Made by a program: the position numbers and the translations under genes
Notes under the pieces: model-generated
What the model was told of the DNA's origin: nothing
Seen by the model: the letters and a program-made list of their open reading frames with translations, nothing else
Databases searched by the model: none
Origin: Adiantum capillus-veneris
Taxonomy: Eukaryota; Streptophyta; Polypodiopsida; Polypodiales; Pteridaceae
Assembly: GCA_014529385.2 (NCBI GenBank)
Contig: CM043948.1
Coordinates: 81,124,760 to 81,188,759 of the forward strand
Length of the DNA: 64,000 nt
Direction: 5' to 3'
In this document: piece after piece, positions 22,202 to 32,829 of the stretch
Numbering within the stretch: position 1 is the stretch's first letter
Layout: every line of letters starts with the position of its first letter

Positions 22202-22600
22202 GTTAACAAAATTTATGTATGTACTTAGTGTATGCTTTGGCAACTTAAAACCTTAGTTGCCACTCCTCTTAGCCTTTGAAAATCGGCTCTTAAGTATCTA
22301 CACCCACGGCTCGAAGTGGTTTATTATAGAGAGTAGAGGAGTAGGTCTAACATAGCAGAGTTGCCGAGGGCTAGCTCCTTTCGGACTTCTTATGGCTCAA
22401 TAATGGTAAAGCCATAGGCAAGTCTAAAAAGACTCCATTATTAAGTCCAAGCTCCCGAGGTGTGCACCATCCCCCACATAGTGGGCTCAACAAAACCGAT
22501 AATAGATCCCATTTCCACTTACCCTAATATAATTAACAACATCAACCATTTATAGGCTACTTAAGGACCTCTCTTCTTAAGCAAGAAAAGAGAAACCAAA
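22202..22600 (-). other. G1 5' untranslated leader
   Basis: This is about 400 bases between PBS and gag start on the minus strand. I see no repeat or ORF of note. Confidence 0.7.
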
Positions 22601-22613
22601 TGCTCTGATACCA
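22601..22613 (-). other. G1 primer-binding site (initiator tRNA-Met type)
   Basis: The minus strand reads TGGTATCAGAGCA one base inside the 5' LTR, complementary to the initiator tRNA-Met 3' end. Confidence 0.92.
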
Positions 22614-22614
22614 A

Positions 22615-23275
22615 TGTAATGAAATTGGCCTATTTAATTGGAGAGTAGCGGAAATTAATGAGAATACTTTTGAGAAATAACTTTGTAAGCATAGTGGGTG
22701 AACATAATTGAAGATAGCAACATAATCATAGCAATTAGTTAACCTGGCATGAACAATACTTTTGCAAGAGAGAGAATTTAGAGACCATGACAACAGTTGA
22801 GGACCGGATTTATGTGGAGCCGGTCCCCCCTCCAATAGGCATTTGTAATATGATTTCTCCCATTAAGAGAGAGACTTGTTACAATACAATCTTTGTGTTC
22901 CTTGTGACCTAGGTGATGCAATGAAGATGGAAAGCTTCATGCATCACAAACATAACATAAACTTGAGGAAATATTCAAATATCTCAAGCCTCAGTCCCAA
23001 GACCTCAAACACCTTCGAAGGTGGAGAGAGCTAGCAGAGAATGAGGGTAGGGAAGAGGAAGAAGAAACATTTCGTAGGAGAAAGAATTAGTTCCTCACTT
23101 ATCATAACTCTTGTTACTAGCATACATAATAGCATAGTAATGAAGAAGAAGGAGATGGCAAGCTTAAGCATTGAAGCATGGCTCTTGGTTGGATTTTCAC
23201 TCCATACCCAAGAGTGTTTGTGAGTGTGTGTGGGTGAGTATACCCCCTAAGAAACCCCCTAGATTGCTTGGGTCG

Positions 23276-23308
<33 letters not shown>

Positions 23309-24185
23309 TTGTAGCTCATGCTTGAAGCTCATTGGACCCCTCCAGGCCTAGCCAATCACAAGCAGGAGGCATTACAAGCAGCAAGGGTAGCCTTGAGACA
23401 AGTATCCCCCTTTCCCCTTTGAGAGAGAGGGCTAGATAAATGCTAAATCAATTAATTAAATCTCCTAAATTATTATTGGACCCCTTGGGTGGCCAACCAA
23501 TAGGCTTCAGGCACACCATGAGGGCAACATGAGGAGGAACTTGACAAGTGTCCCTTTTACTTTCTTTGTACCATGCATGCCTTGTGTGAGTGTGTGGGTG
23601 TTCTCTCTCATCCCCCCTCATGTAGGGCTCGCCCCCTCCTTCTAGGGATTGAATCTTTGACTTTTTGACACCTCAAGCCCCTCATGCATAGGCCCAGTTC
23701 CCACCACAGGCTTGGCTCATAAGCACTTTAAGCTTGGGCTGGGTTCTCACCTCAAGTGCAACCCTAGCATGTCAAGCATGTCAAGCACGTCAAGCATCTC
23801 AATAATTAAGCACCTCAATCATCAAGCACCTCAAGCACCTTAGTCATCAAGCATGACAAGTAGGACAAGCACCTCGAACTGGGTCGGGTTCCCGCGCCTC
23901 AAGCTCAGCCCTAGCTTACCTAAGGTCAAAGGCCTTTTACACACATTATTGGAGGTCTTCAATGAAGCTAACCCTAAGGTCTTATGCTCCATTTTTTAGC
24001 CTTGCTCTTTGATAGACCATGTCTCATTTGGGCCCCTTTACCATTGGCCCCATGTTGAGATAGATCTATAAGCACATGTCTATATCTTAACACTTGTTCC
24101 TGTTTATTCTCCCACATTAAGTGATCAATTTAATATGAGAAAATTATTTGGGTTGTTTAGATATTAGATATTAGATTTTATGACA
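22615..24185 (-). repeat. G1 5' LTR (right copy on + strand)
   Basis: This 1571-bp partner of 8377-10015 is shorter because of a 79-bp deletion at AGAGTGTT (23211-23218) and fewer tcaagcacc-like units, partly offset by a 32-C tract. It ends ATGACA and is followed by CAATT. Confidence 0.95.
23277..23308. repeat. 32-base poly-C tract in G1 LTR
   Basis: An uninterrupted run of 32 C lies where the sister LTR has 8 C (9120-9127). The long minus-strand ORF with poly-Gly across it is a by-product. Confidence 0.95.
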
Positions 24186-24190
24186 CAATT

Positions 24191-25792
24191 TATGGCACCT
24201 ATCCGAGAGATAGATGAGCCATGGCCAAATAAATTGTGGGAAGCAATTAGAAGTGCAAAAGATGGAAGTGCGACTTTCCAATCTGCACCCATAACTGAGG
24301 TCAATACATGGCATGAAGTCTATCAGGGAGACATTCAATCTCTAAATGGATATGCAGGGACGGAAGTTTCAATTGAAATCAAACCAGAGTCCTTGAAGTC
24401 CTTACCCTCATACATAGGAGAACATGAGGCAGACTCAGAGACTAGAGTGGTGCCATCTCAGAGGAAAGACATATCCAAGATGATGGATACAAAGAGTATG
24501 CAAGAGTTGATGTCAGCTCCAATACAGTACACCATTACTCTATCTGAACTGCTTAAGATTAGACCACATGTATGGGATGAAGTAGGCAACAATTTGGGGA
24601 AGATGGGATTAAAGATACCTCTTCAAGATCTACCCTCAAATGAACAATCAAACAAAGCTCAACAAGAAAGTGAAAACGCTAAACCTGTGCCAATAAACAA
24701 GGTGGGGGAATATTGCAAAGGAGAAGAAGGAAACACTACCTTACCTGTGGAACACAAAGGAGTTAAAACATTGGCTATACATGATAGTGGGGCTGGAGTA
24801 GCCATAGCCACAAAAGACATTTGGGAAAAATGGGGTAGACCAGCGCTTATGAAAACTAGAATGAAGCTGAACTTGCAGATGGATACACGGAAAAAACTCT
24901 GGGTATCTTAGAGAAAATTATTTTGACTTCTTCTGGAATTGAATATGAACATACATTTGCAATAGTAGATTTTGGAAAAGGGAACAATTTTGATATCATT
25001 TTAGGAAGACCTTTCATGCGTCAACTTAAGATGGTTCAAGCTTGGGGCTATGAATATATCTACTTGAGACATAAAAAGATCACCACAAAAAGAAACATAA
25101 AAGACCATAGCTATAGAGATGTGAATAGAACTCCTTTAGAAGAAATTGACTCTACTATATTCAATGGGAAAGAGATAACTGCGTGGCTACAAACTAAACA
25201 AGAACTTTGGATGTGTGGTGCTTCGAAGTGTGGAAGCTCAGTGAAGGAGGATTGCATCCTAGAAAGATCAATGTACGATGAAGCTTACATACCGGAACCC
25301 TTTCTAGAGCAATTATTTGAGCCATTTGGATGGACTCAAATATTGGCAACCTTGGATGTGTGTGTAAATGAGCTAACTCCAACCAAGTTTTGTAATGAAG
25401 AAGGCTACGACCTAGTTTCATGTTTTATGTTGAAAGTGTTGAAGGAAGCTAATGAAGTTTGTGAGTGTGAAAGCAGAAAAAGTGAGACAGATAGCTACAT
25501 CCTAGAGCATGAGGCAAAATTGAAAACGAAGGAAGCAGAGAAACCACAAGAATATGGCATTATTGACATACCTGAAGAAACAACAAAATCTGTTTCAAAG
25601 AAGACGACTCCAGAAAAAGTGCAAATGAAAGTAGATGAAGGAGAAAAGCTTCCAAGTTCAACGGCAAATCTTCAACAAACGCAAGATCAAAAGAAGAACA
25701 GGGACAAGGAAGAAGATGGACTATCTCCTACGATGATCAAATTCAATTTATGCGGACAACAGGGCTCAAGGTTACATGGTCGGCTGCAATAG
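24191..25792 (+). pseudogene. T1 gag C-terminus and aspartic protease (right of G1)
   Basis: This resumes the T1 frame after G1. The segment MAPIREIDEPWPNKLW matches the corresponding T2 region near 42800 in general layout, and LPSYIGEHEA matches T2 LPSYLGEYEA. The retropepsin motif is AIHDSGAGVAIATK (D-S-G at 24783-24791). After a one-base shift near 24870-24920 it continues as YEHTFAIVDFG and IILGRPFMRQLKMV. A conserved linker follows (PEPFLEQLFEPFGWTQILATLD), shared with T2 and T3. The end is a Lys/Glu-rich tail. RT motifs that follow this linker in T2 and T3 are absent. Confidence 0.83.
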
Positions 25793-27038
25793 ATCCAGAA
25801 GAAACAAAGAATCTAATGACTTATGGAACGTGGATCATGATGGGAAAGCCACCAATCAATGAGCTAGAAGAAACAATTTACACAAGTTCAAAAATGCCGA
25901 TTCCTAGCTTTGGAGTGGCAGAAGCTGTACTCAAATTGAGTACCGGGGAGTATAAAGATACTTTCCACATAATCAACTCCAATCATATCAAAGAGAGTCT
26001 GGTCCTGACAGAAAGCTGGAGGAACATCTTCTTTCGACAACAATCAAAAGCTTCAACAACAACAACGGTAAGACTCCATGAAGCTTCTCAAATCTAGGCA
26101 GAGAAGAAATCGCCAACCATCGCGGAAAAAGGTAAAGCAAAGGTAAACACTGAAGTATATCAACCTCGCCAAACGACTTTACCTTCAACGAGCTTCCAAC
26201 AAATTTCCCGCGAAGCCTCTACGTCAAGAGCCACACCATCAACAATGAAACGGAAACCAAAGCAAAAAGTCTATCAACCAAAGTTTCCATCACAAAAAAG
26301 CATCCAGAAGAAGCCGAAGAATGTCAACCAAGTGTTGGTATCCAAAGAGCACATCCAAGTCAAAGACCCAGTTTGGATACATGAAACACGGGTTCAACCA
26401 CAACAACAAAAGGTCACAGGGTGGATAGCATCAAATGAGTCAATCACTACTCAAGGCTACTTCCAAGGAAACATTAATGTTTGGGCCGAAAGCCTAAAGT
26501 AACAGCCTGGACCTACCCACCTCAACCAACGAGTTCTACAAGGAACAAGACGCGCTATCAACGGAATACAAAATACTCAGGCAAGCGAAAGAACACCAAC
26601 AAAAGGTAAACAAAAAGACCTTCTAAGTGGGAAACACAAAAAGTTTGGGTACCGAAATCAAACTTCAACGAAGCTACCCAACACAAACAGATGCAACATC
26701 GAATGGTTCCCGCCAAGCTACTTGAAGCACAAGGATTCTATGAAGGTAACACCCAAATATGGTTACCCAAAGTAGTTGCTCAACCTAGAGCCACTAAGAC
26801 CAACCAAGTAGCAAAGGACCCCACACAAAGACAATCAACAACAACAAAGAGCCAATGGAGACTAAGCACCAAGGGAGAAACAACCTCAAAATGGAACCCT
26901 CATCTTCTACTACAAAAGAAAGGCTTTTACAATGGTAATAGCCAAGTATGGATACAAAAGCCTAGTGTCCATCGAGTCAAGGGAGCAACTCATGAAGCAA
27001 GAACAAAGTGGGTCCCAAAACCACTATTGAAAACTTAG
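25753..27038 (+). pseudogene. T1 second retropepsin-like region and W-x-P-K repeat ORF
   Basis: The first part (about 25780-26020) aligns with the retropepsin-like domain downstream of integrase in T2: AAIDPEETKNLMTY against ALLDSGAQANLISY, and FHIINSNHIKESLVLTESW against a segment ending MLLGQPW. D-S-G is D-P-E here, so it is not an active protease. After TAG 26095-26097 the frame continues into a basic, Gln/Lys/Thr-rich region. It has three copies of a G-[FY]-[FY]-x-G-N-x-x-[VI]-W motif (near 26453, 26727 and 26921) and VWVPKS, IWLPKV, KWVPKP. One stop (26500-26502) and one frameshift intervene. Function unknown. Confidence 0.65.
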
Positions 27039-28430
27039 GCTCCTCACAAATAAGAAAAAGTAAAGGTACACCAATGCAGCCTCCTTACGGAACATCCCAT
27101 GCAACAAAAGAAGCTAGAGGAGTCAAAATATGCCAATCTACTCGACAAAATGGTGGCATCCAAAGACCAACACAATGATAGAGGCCTTAATCTCAAGAAC
27201 CTATGGCATTGGGTTTCAGGCCATGAACAGGTAAGTCCAATTTGCCATTGAAAATACATGGCATAAAAGTCAAGAGTCGGACAACCGAGCCACTAAATGA
27301 GCAAGGCATTAGTCCCAAAGCTTCAAGTAATATTCTCTGTGGTCTAAGAGTCTTAGCTATTCTAGTTACTGCTCAAGGTGGAGGAGTTGAACATATTTAT
27401 GTTGTGTCGCTCATGCTGGTATAGGTGAGCATAAGAGTCCAAGTCTATGTATTTTAAGTTTGGTAAAGTGAAGAAGAGAGTCCAAAAGACACTCATGCAC
27501 TATGCATAGTGAGTAATGAGTGGAGAAGCTTCAACATCAAAAACCCTTCTTGGAAATGTGGAAACTATTGAGATGTCCTTGGATATCACATGTGCTACAT
27601 TTGTTTCTTAAAGCACCCAACAACTCATTTTTCACACCACATGATTTTCTTGAAAGAACTCTTGTGTGCATATAGATTGTCCCATAATTGGCACTTGCAT
27701 TACGTACTCTTACTTTATTTCTCCCAAGCACACACCTTGCATGAACAGGTACTCCACTTCCAGGTGTTCAACCCCAATAAGAGCGTATACCAAAGGCATT
27801 TTTTCCCACTGGGTTTTTCCCTTTGGTCATTCAGGTTGTAGACCCTAATTTAGAAACAACCATCACTATTCTATTGTATATATCCCTTCCATCAAAAGAA
27901 ACCAATAAAGAATTTGTTACACGATCTTCAAACAGATAAAGTGGGGCCACATTGTTCTCAACTACGCTTCAACAAGAGCAGCTCTTATCTTCAAAGATAC
28001 CAACAAAGCTCTATTGACAAAGTGGCTTTGGTATACCAAAGTTTCTTGAAATTTACATTTCAATATAAGGCTACTTGCACAAAAACGTTGTACCTTTGTG
28101 ACATGGATAACAACTAGGATGCCCATGCATCACCTGCATACAGAGCCAATGCTAACAAAATGTTGTGTTGTTTCTATGGGTGCAAGTGAGGGCTACTATC
28201 TTTGGTTCAGCTTTTTGGTGCTTTACTGTTTGGAAGATTGGGAGCTGGTTCAAAGTTTGTGAAGGAGCTTCTTCCTTTTCGACGGGGTCTTGTACCAACC
28301 CGATGTTATTCATTTGTACAAAATCAGGATATCTAAGTTTGTTTTGTATAATAAACCTTGTATTTATCTGGGTACCGTGGTCTTTGAACATGTATCTGTT
28401 CGTCTCTGGCTATTATAAGTAAATAACTAA

Positions 28431-28432
<2 letters not shown>

Positions 28433-28490
<58 letters not shown>
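28433..28490. repeat. (CA)n microsatellite
   Basis: A 58-base uninterrupted CA run. Confidence 0.97.
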
Positions 28491-28493
<3 letters not shown>

Positions 28494-28579
28494 CCATGAG
28501 TACCTTCTCTTCTTCTTCTACCGCTTCTTCTTCTTTCATGAAAAATAGGCTCCTTCACTTTCACTTCACTTATTCCACT

Positions 28580-28648
28580 TCACATGTATTATATTTATAA
28601 AATATATACATTAAATCACTAACATGTATTATATTTATAAAATATATA
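28580..28648. repeat. AT-rich direct repeat, two copies
   Basis: The 29-base unit starting acatgtattatatttata occurs at 28580-28608 and again ending at about 28648. Confidence 0.8.
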
Positions 28649-28734
28649 CAATAAACACTTATAATGATTATATAATTAAACAAATTGAAGACATAACAAT
28701 TATATATTTTAAATAATTAAACACTTATAGAATA

Positions 28735-28846
<112 letters not shown>

Positions 28847-28923
28847 ACTTATAAAATTAGATATATTAAAGACTTATAGAAAAAGATATATATTAAACAC
28901 TTCTATCAACATATAAACTTGTG

Positions 28924-28925
<2 letters not shown>

Positions 28926-28978
<53 letters not shown>

Positions 28979-28987
28979 ACACACACA
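28926..28987. repeat. (CA)n microsatellite, second
   Basis: About 62 bases of CA with one CATA interruption near 28974. Confidence 0.95.
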
Positions 28988-29972
28988 TGTTGGAGGCACT
29001 ATTTGAGTGCATTAATGCAGTCCTTGAACCACCATCTAGAAATTGAAAGGCCCGCCAGATTTGACGCTAAATTCCACTGGCAAGCACAAAATTATAGTTT
29101 GTACATATTTAAAAATTATAATTTACCAGTTTGAATGCACATACATTCACAACCTTCATACATTAAATGACGTACCTTTTAGAGTGCCCATTACATATAT
29201 GGAATTTATGTCTTTTTTGTACTCTAATTTTGGTCCTATCCTGTGGTAGATTACTTATTGTACTTACATCTGCAAACTTACTTTGATTCAAAAAGCTCAA
29301 GCTTGGGGACAATGGTATTATCTCTATTTGGCATGATTTTTGACTTTATCGCAGGTATATGCTGTGACTTTGATGGCATGCGCTGAGAACATATTTGACT
29401 CTGATAGCATGAGTTGTGGAATGGGGGTTTTTTTTGTTTGCATTTTCACATTGTTATGCTGCCAAATTTTGATAGCTTACCAAATGTAGTCAAGGTTTAG
29501 GGGTATTTGGCTAGTGGGAAGTTATATAAGCTTTAAATTGGTGTGCATAGTGATATACAACTCTAGAATTTTACTTTGTCTCTCTAAAGGTTTTAGAAGA
29601 GAAGTCATTCTCTCTGTCTAGGGTTTATAATCTCTTCTTCCAATTGTAACGCGCATAAATACTATCTCTCTAGAATTTATACTTTCTCTCTCCGCCAACC
29701 ACACATATATAGAGTCTTATGATGATTGAAAATTACATTAAATAGATACTTTATGCTGCGACACATGTTTGGTTTAAAAAACTCAAAAGTTTGATGAAAT
29801 TGTAAAAAAAAACTTGAAATGAAAAACTCTCAAATGTTAAATCCCCCCTATGTATAAGGTCGGGACTATTGTGAAGGAAATGAGGGAAACATTGGTAGGA
29901 AATAGGACGTAACTAAGTAGATAATTGAGTAGGTTACTTAATAGAGAGAGATAATTTTCACGCATGAGACAT

Positions 29973-29974
<2 letters not shown>

Positions 29975-30045
<71 letters not shown>
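29975..30045. repeat. (AG)n microsatellite
   Basis: A 71-base uninterrupted AG run. Confidence 0.97.
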
Positions 30046-30046
<1 letters not shown>

Positions 30047-30287
30047 ACATGATATACGTGGTTCACCCAATGTGGGCTACGTCCACGGAAAAGCAGCCAC
30101 TGAATGATTTAGTACTTCAAACAAGAAGTAAGTTACAAAGGGATTATACCCTTTTGGAGGTCCAACCTTACTTCACTTTCACCACCTCACATCAACTTCA
30201 CAAGGCACCACAATGCTGACAATCCACTTTTGTGTGTGTAAGAGGCCTCCTTTTATAGGCCAAAAGGGCTGCCCTCTCATGAGAGGC

Positions 30288-30373
30288 AGCCGTGTGTTTG
30301 GAGGTGATAACAACATACAAGTGCCCACCTAGCCGTGTGTTTGGAGGTGATAACAACATACAAGTGCCCACCT
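30288..30373. repeat. 43-bp perfect tandem duplication
   Basis: The unit beginning agccgtgtgtttggaggtga occurs at 30288-30330 and again, identical by eye, at 30331-30373. Confidence 0.95.
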
Positions 30374-30570
30374 AGCCAAGGCGCACGTTGGGTCAACTGG
30401 CCAAAGTTTTGATGTGGTCACATTATTTTTCCGATGTTTAATACATCAAACCCTGTAAAAGCCTAATGACAATCATCTATGTCAAGTCTAAGTCAAAGAT
30501 GTAAGTTTTCCAATGATGTATGTAAAGGTGCATGAGAAGTTGGCTGCTGGCCACTTTAGAAAGCCCTAGG

Positions 30571-31274
30571 TATATAATACACTAAGGTTAGTGGGAAAAG
30601 GGGATTATTTTTGAAGATAAGTGACTATTGCGTTACGCACAGAGAGCTGCCTCTTTGCTCAAACTTGTAATCATCGCTTCTGTGGCTACGGTAATCCAAA
30701 TTCAGTTTTGTTTCTTGCATTGTGTTCCTCTTACTCTGCTCTTTCATTCAAATGTAAGCATTCAAGATTTGGTGAAGGTTTCAAACGCATCCGTGTAGGC
30801 CTTAAATCGCTGTTTTGAGTGTTTATATGCTTATTTTATGTTGTTTTGACCCTAGGAGAGGCTTTAGGGACCCCAAAACGACCCTTTAGGATCATCCGTT
30901 TACTGTTTTAGCATACTGTAGGATGAATGATCGCGATCTTTGCACCTCTCCAGAATGCTGTGCAGTGATAGGATATGTTCCTGATAGTCCCCTGTAGCTT
31001 CCCTTCAAGTTTCGTGCGATTCCGATATGATTTGCATGGTGAACGGGCGTGACGACTATAGAGCTATGTAGAAGGACATAGGCAGATTACTTGGCTTTAG
31101 TGCGATTGATTTGCTTGTAGAGTTAGTAGTTGTATCTCTTTGAGTTCACTTCATTAGGGTTGACATCCTCGTGAGTTTCCATGCCTCATCCGAGTCGCTT
31201 CCCCTGTATCGATAATTTTATGTTGATGCTTGAGAGCTATGCTATGGACGTCCGTCGGTGGCGACCCGCAAACA
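30571..31274 (+). repeat. T1 3' LTR (5' limit unresolved)
   Basis: The last ~220 bases match 2905-3124 and end ...cgcaaaca. Upstream, tatataatac (30571-30580) is a plausible TATA box. GATCGCGATC (30929-30938), the T1 palindrome core, lies 345 bases before the end, matching the place of a half-palindrome in the T2 LTR. The TG start could lie somewhat left of 30571. Confidence 0.7.
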
Positions 31275-31630
31275 CCGTGTGTAGCTGCCCTTGTGTAGAC
31301 AAATCCAAATCGGACCCTCCAATCCGCCCATGTGTGGCTGCCATTGAGAAGACAAGCCTGTCTTTGAAATTGGCCACCAGCTATTTAATTCGACCATTGA
31401 CTTTCGACCACCGGCCAACCGGCCAAACGACTGGCCATTTTTCGACCACTTTTTGGCTGCCGTTCGCCGACCATAATATTCCAACGAAGCCAGTCTCGGG
31501 CTTTGCTGAAAATTTTGGTTTTTGGTGAGTGATTTTCTTCACGCACGATGGATTCTCCTCATAACAGGGGCCTTATAAATGTGCATTTTTAATACAAAAA
31601 ATTTCAAGGGGTAAATCAGGCTCCATACGT
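31275..31630. other. Unassigned spacer between T1 and T3
   Basis: About 350 bases with Cys/Pro-rich chance ORFs and repeated cgacca and ccggccaa words. I recognise no family. It begins right after the T1 LTR, so it is the DNA into which T1 inserted, or a junction fragment. Confidence 0.5.
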
Positions 31631-32290
31631 AACAAACATGACCCTTCCAGTATAATACAATGATGCAACATCTATGGCTATTTTAGACAGTGGAACATGC
31701 ATAGACATAGTAACCAAAGCTATTTTGGAAGCTTGTGGAATGCCAACAATTAGACCAACAAGGATAAAATTGCAATTGGCAGATAGACACATAGAGAAAC
31801 CAATGGGCCTACTAGAGAATATGATAGTCACCTCCTACGGGATTGACTACCAGCACACTTTTGCCATTGTAGACTTTGGGAAGAAACTCAATTACGAATT
31901 CATCTTGAGAAGAACGATCATGAGATAAATACAATTAATCCAAGACTGGGGAAATGAGTAAGTGGTGCTTCTCAATTAGGAAGCTTACGAAAGGAAGATT
32001 GTGTCTTGAACATAGATGTAAATGACATATATTACATATTAGAACCATTCCTTGAACATTTGTTTGAACCCTTTGAATGGACTCAAATCCTGGCCACCAT
32101 GGATGTATGTATTTGTGACGAGGAGAGCTATGATATGTCTCCATATAAATGGTATCTATTGAGATGATCAAGGAGAAACATATGTTGATCACTATTACGA
32201 TGCTACGGAACAAGTGGGAAGAAGAACCAATTATTTCAACAGAGGGATCAGACTCTGAGAAGGACCACGTAAGAGCCAAGCTTCTACTCA
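31631..32290 (+). pseudogene. T3 aspartic protease and linker
   Basis: AILDSGTCIDIVTKAI (D-S-G near 31685) is a retropepsin active site; YQHTFAIVDFGKK and a degenerate form of the T1/T2 ILGRPFMRQ motif follow. The linker ILEPFLEHLFEPFEWTQILATMD is shared with T1 and T2. From 32290 to about 32830 only a frame-broken Lys-rich region colinear with T2 44150-44700 can be traced. Confidence 0.8.
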
Positions 32291-32829
32291 GAGGAGGGGA
32301 AGAAACATTTTTTTAGTTTCCAAACCAACACCGAAGATGCCAATAAAGATACAAAAAAAACAAGACTATAACTTAAGAAAGAAAACTACAAAACAGCCAT
32401 TGGAAAAAAAGACTTAATTCTTGATGAAAGTGAAGCAGTGCATTGCATAAAAGACAAGATAATTGGAAGATACCCAAACATAGAGCATGCAAAGATACAA
32501 CACCAAACAAAATTAAGGTCGATTAAGCCATATAAAATCAAAGTGAAAGAACCTTTGATGACCAAGACGGAGTGAAAATCACAATACAAAGAACTCAAAT
32601 GAACCTTGAAAGAAGTATGGACTACGAAACTGGAATCAGATAGTGACAAATTGGAAAAAATTAGTGCTCTAACGCATTATAAGAAATACACTCTACAAGA
32701 TATCAGGATCATAGTAGAGCAACCCTTACGACAATCAATAGAACACAAAAAGTCCTATGAAGGGCTGTAAAATGCCAAACAAATTGACCCTATAGAGCCT
32801 GGAAAAGAGAAATCGGCATACATAGCCAA

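Larger units (their letters stand above)
8377..24185 (-). mobile_element. G1: chromodomain Ty3/gypsy element (chromovirus), with C2 nested inside
   Basis: This is a complete element on the minus strand with TG...CA LTRs at both ends, a 5-bp TSD, initiator-Met PBS, gag, PR, RT, RNase H, integrase and a chromodomain-like tail. The gypsy order (integrase after RT/RH) is clear. C2 sits in the RT-RNase H joint. All four in-frame stops seen in gag-pol are TGA, consistent with C-to-T decay. Without C2 it would be about 8.8 kb. Confidence 0.93.

Noticed and set aside
23117-23332. Minus-strand ORF with a poly-Gly run
   Set aside because: It only reads through the 32-C tract in the G1 LTR; low complexity, no homologue.
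28152-28422. Host gene 3' end near 28.2-28.4 kb
   Set aside because: The text resembles a transcript tail but no exon, domain or upstream coding sequence is visible; it is more likely a repeat relic.
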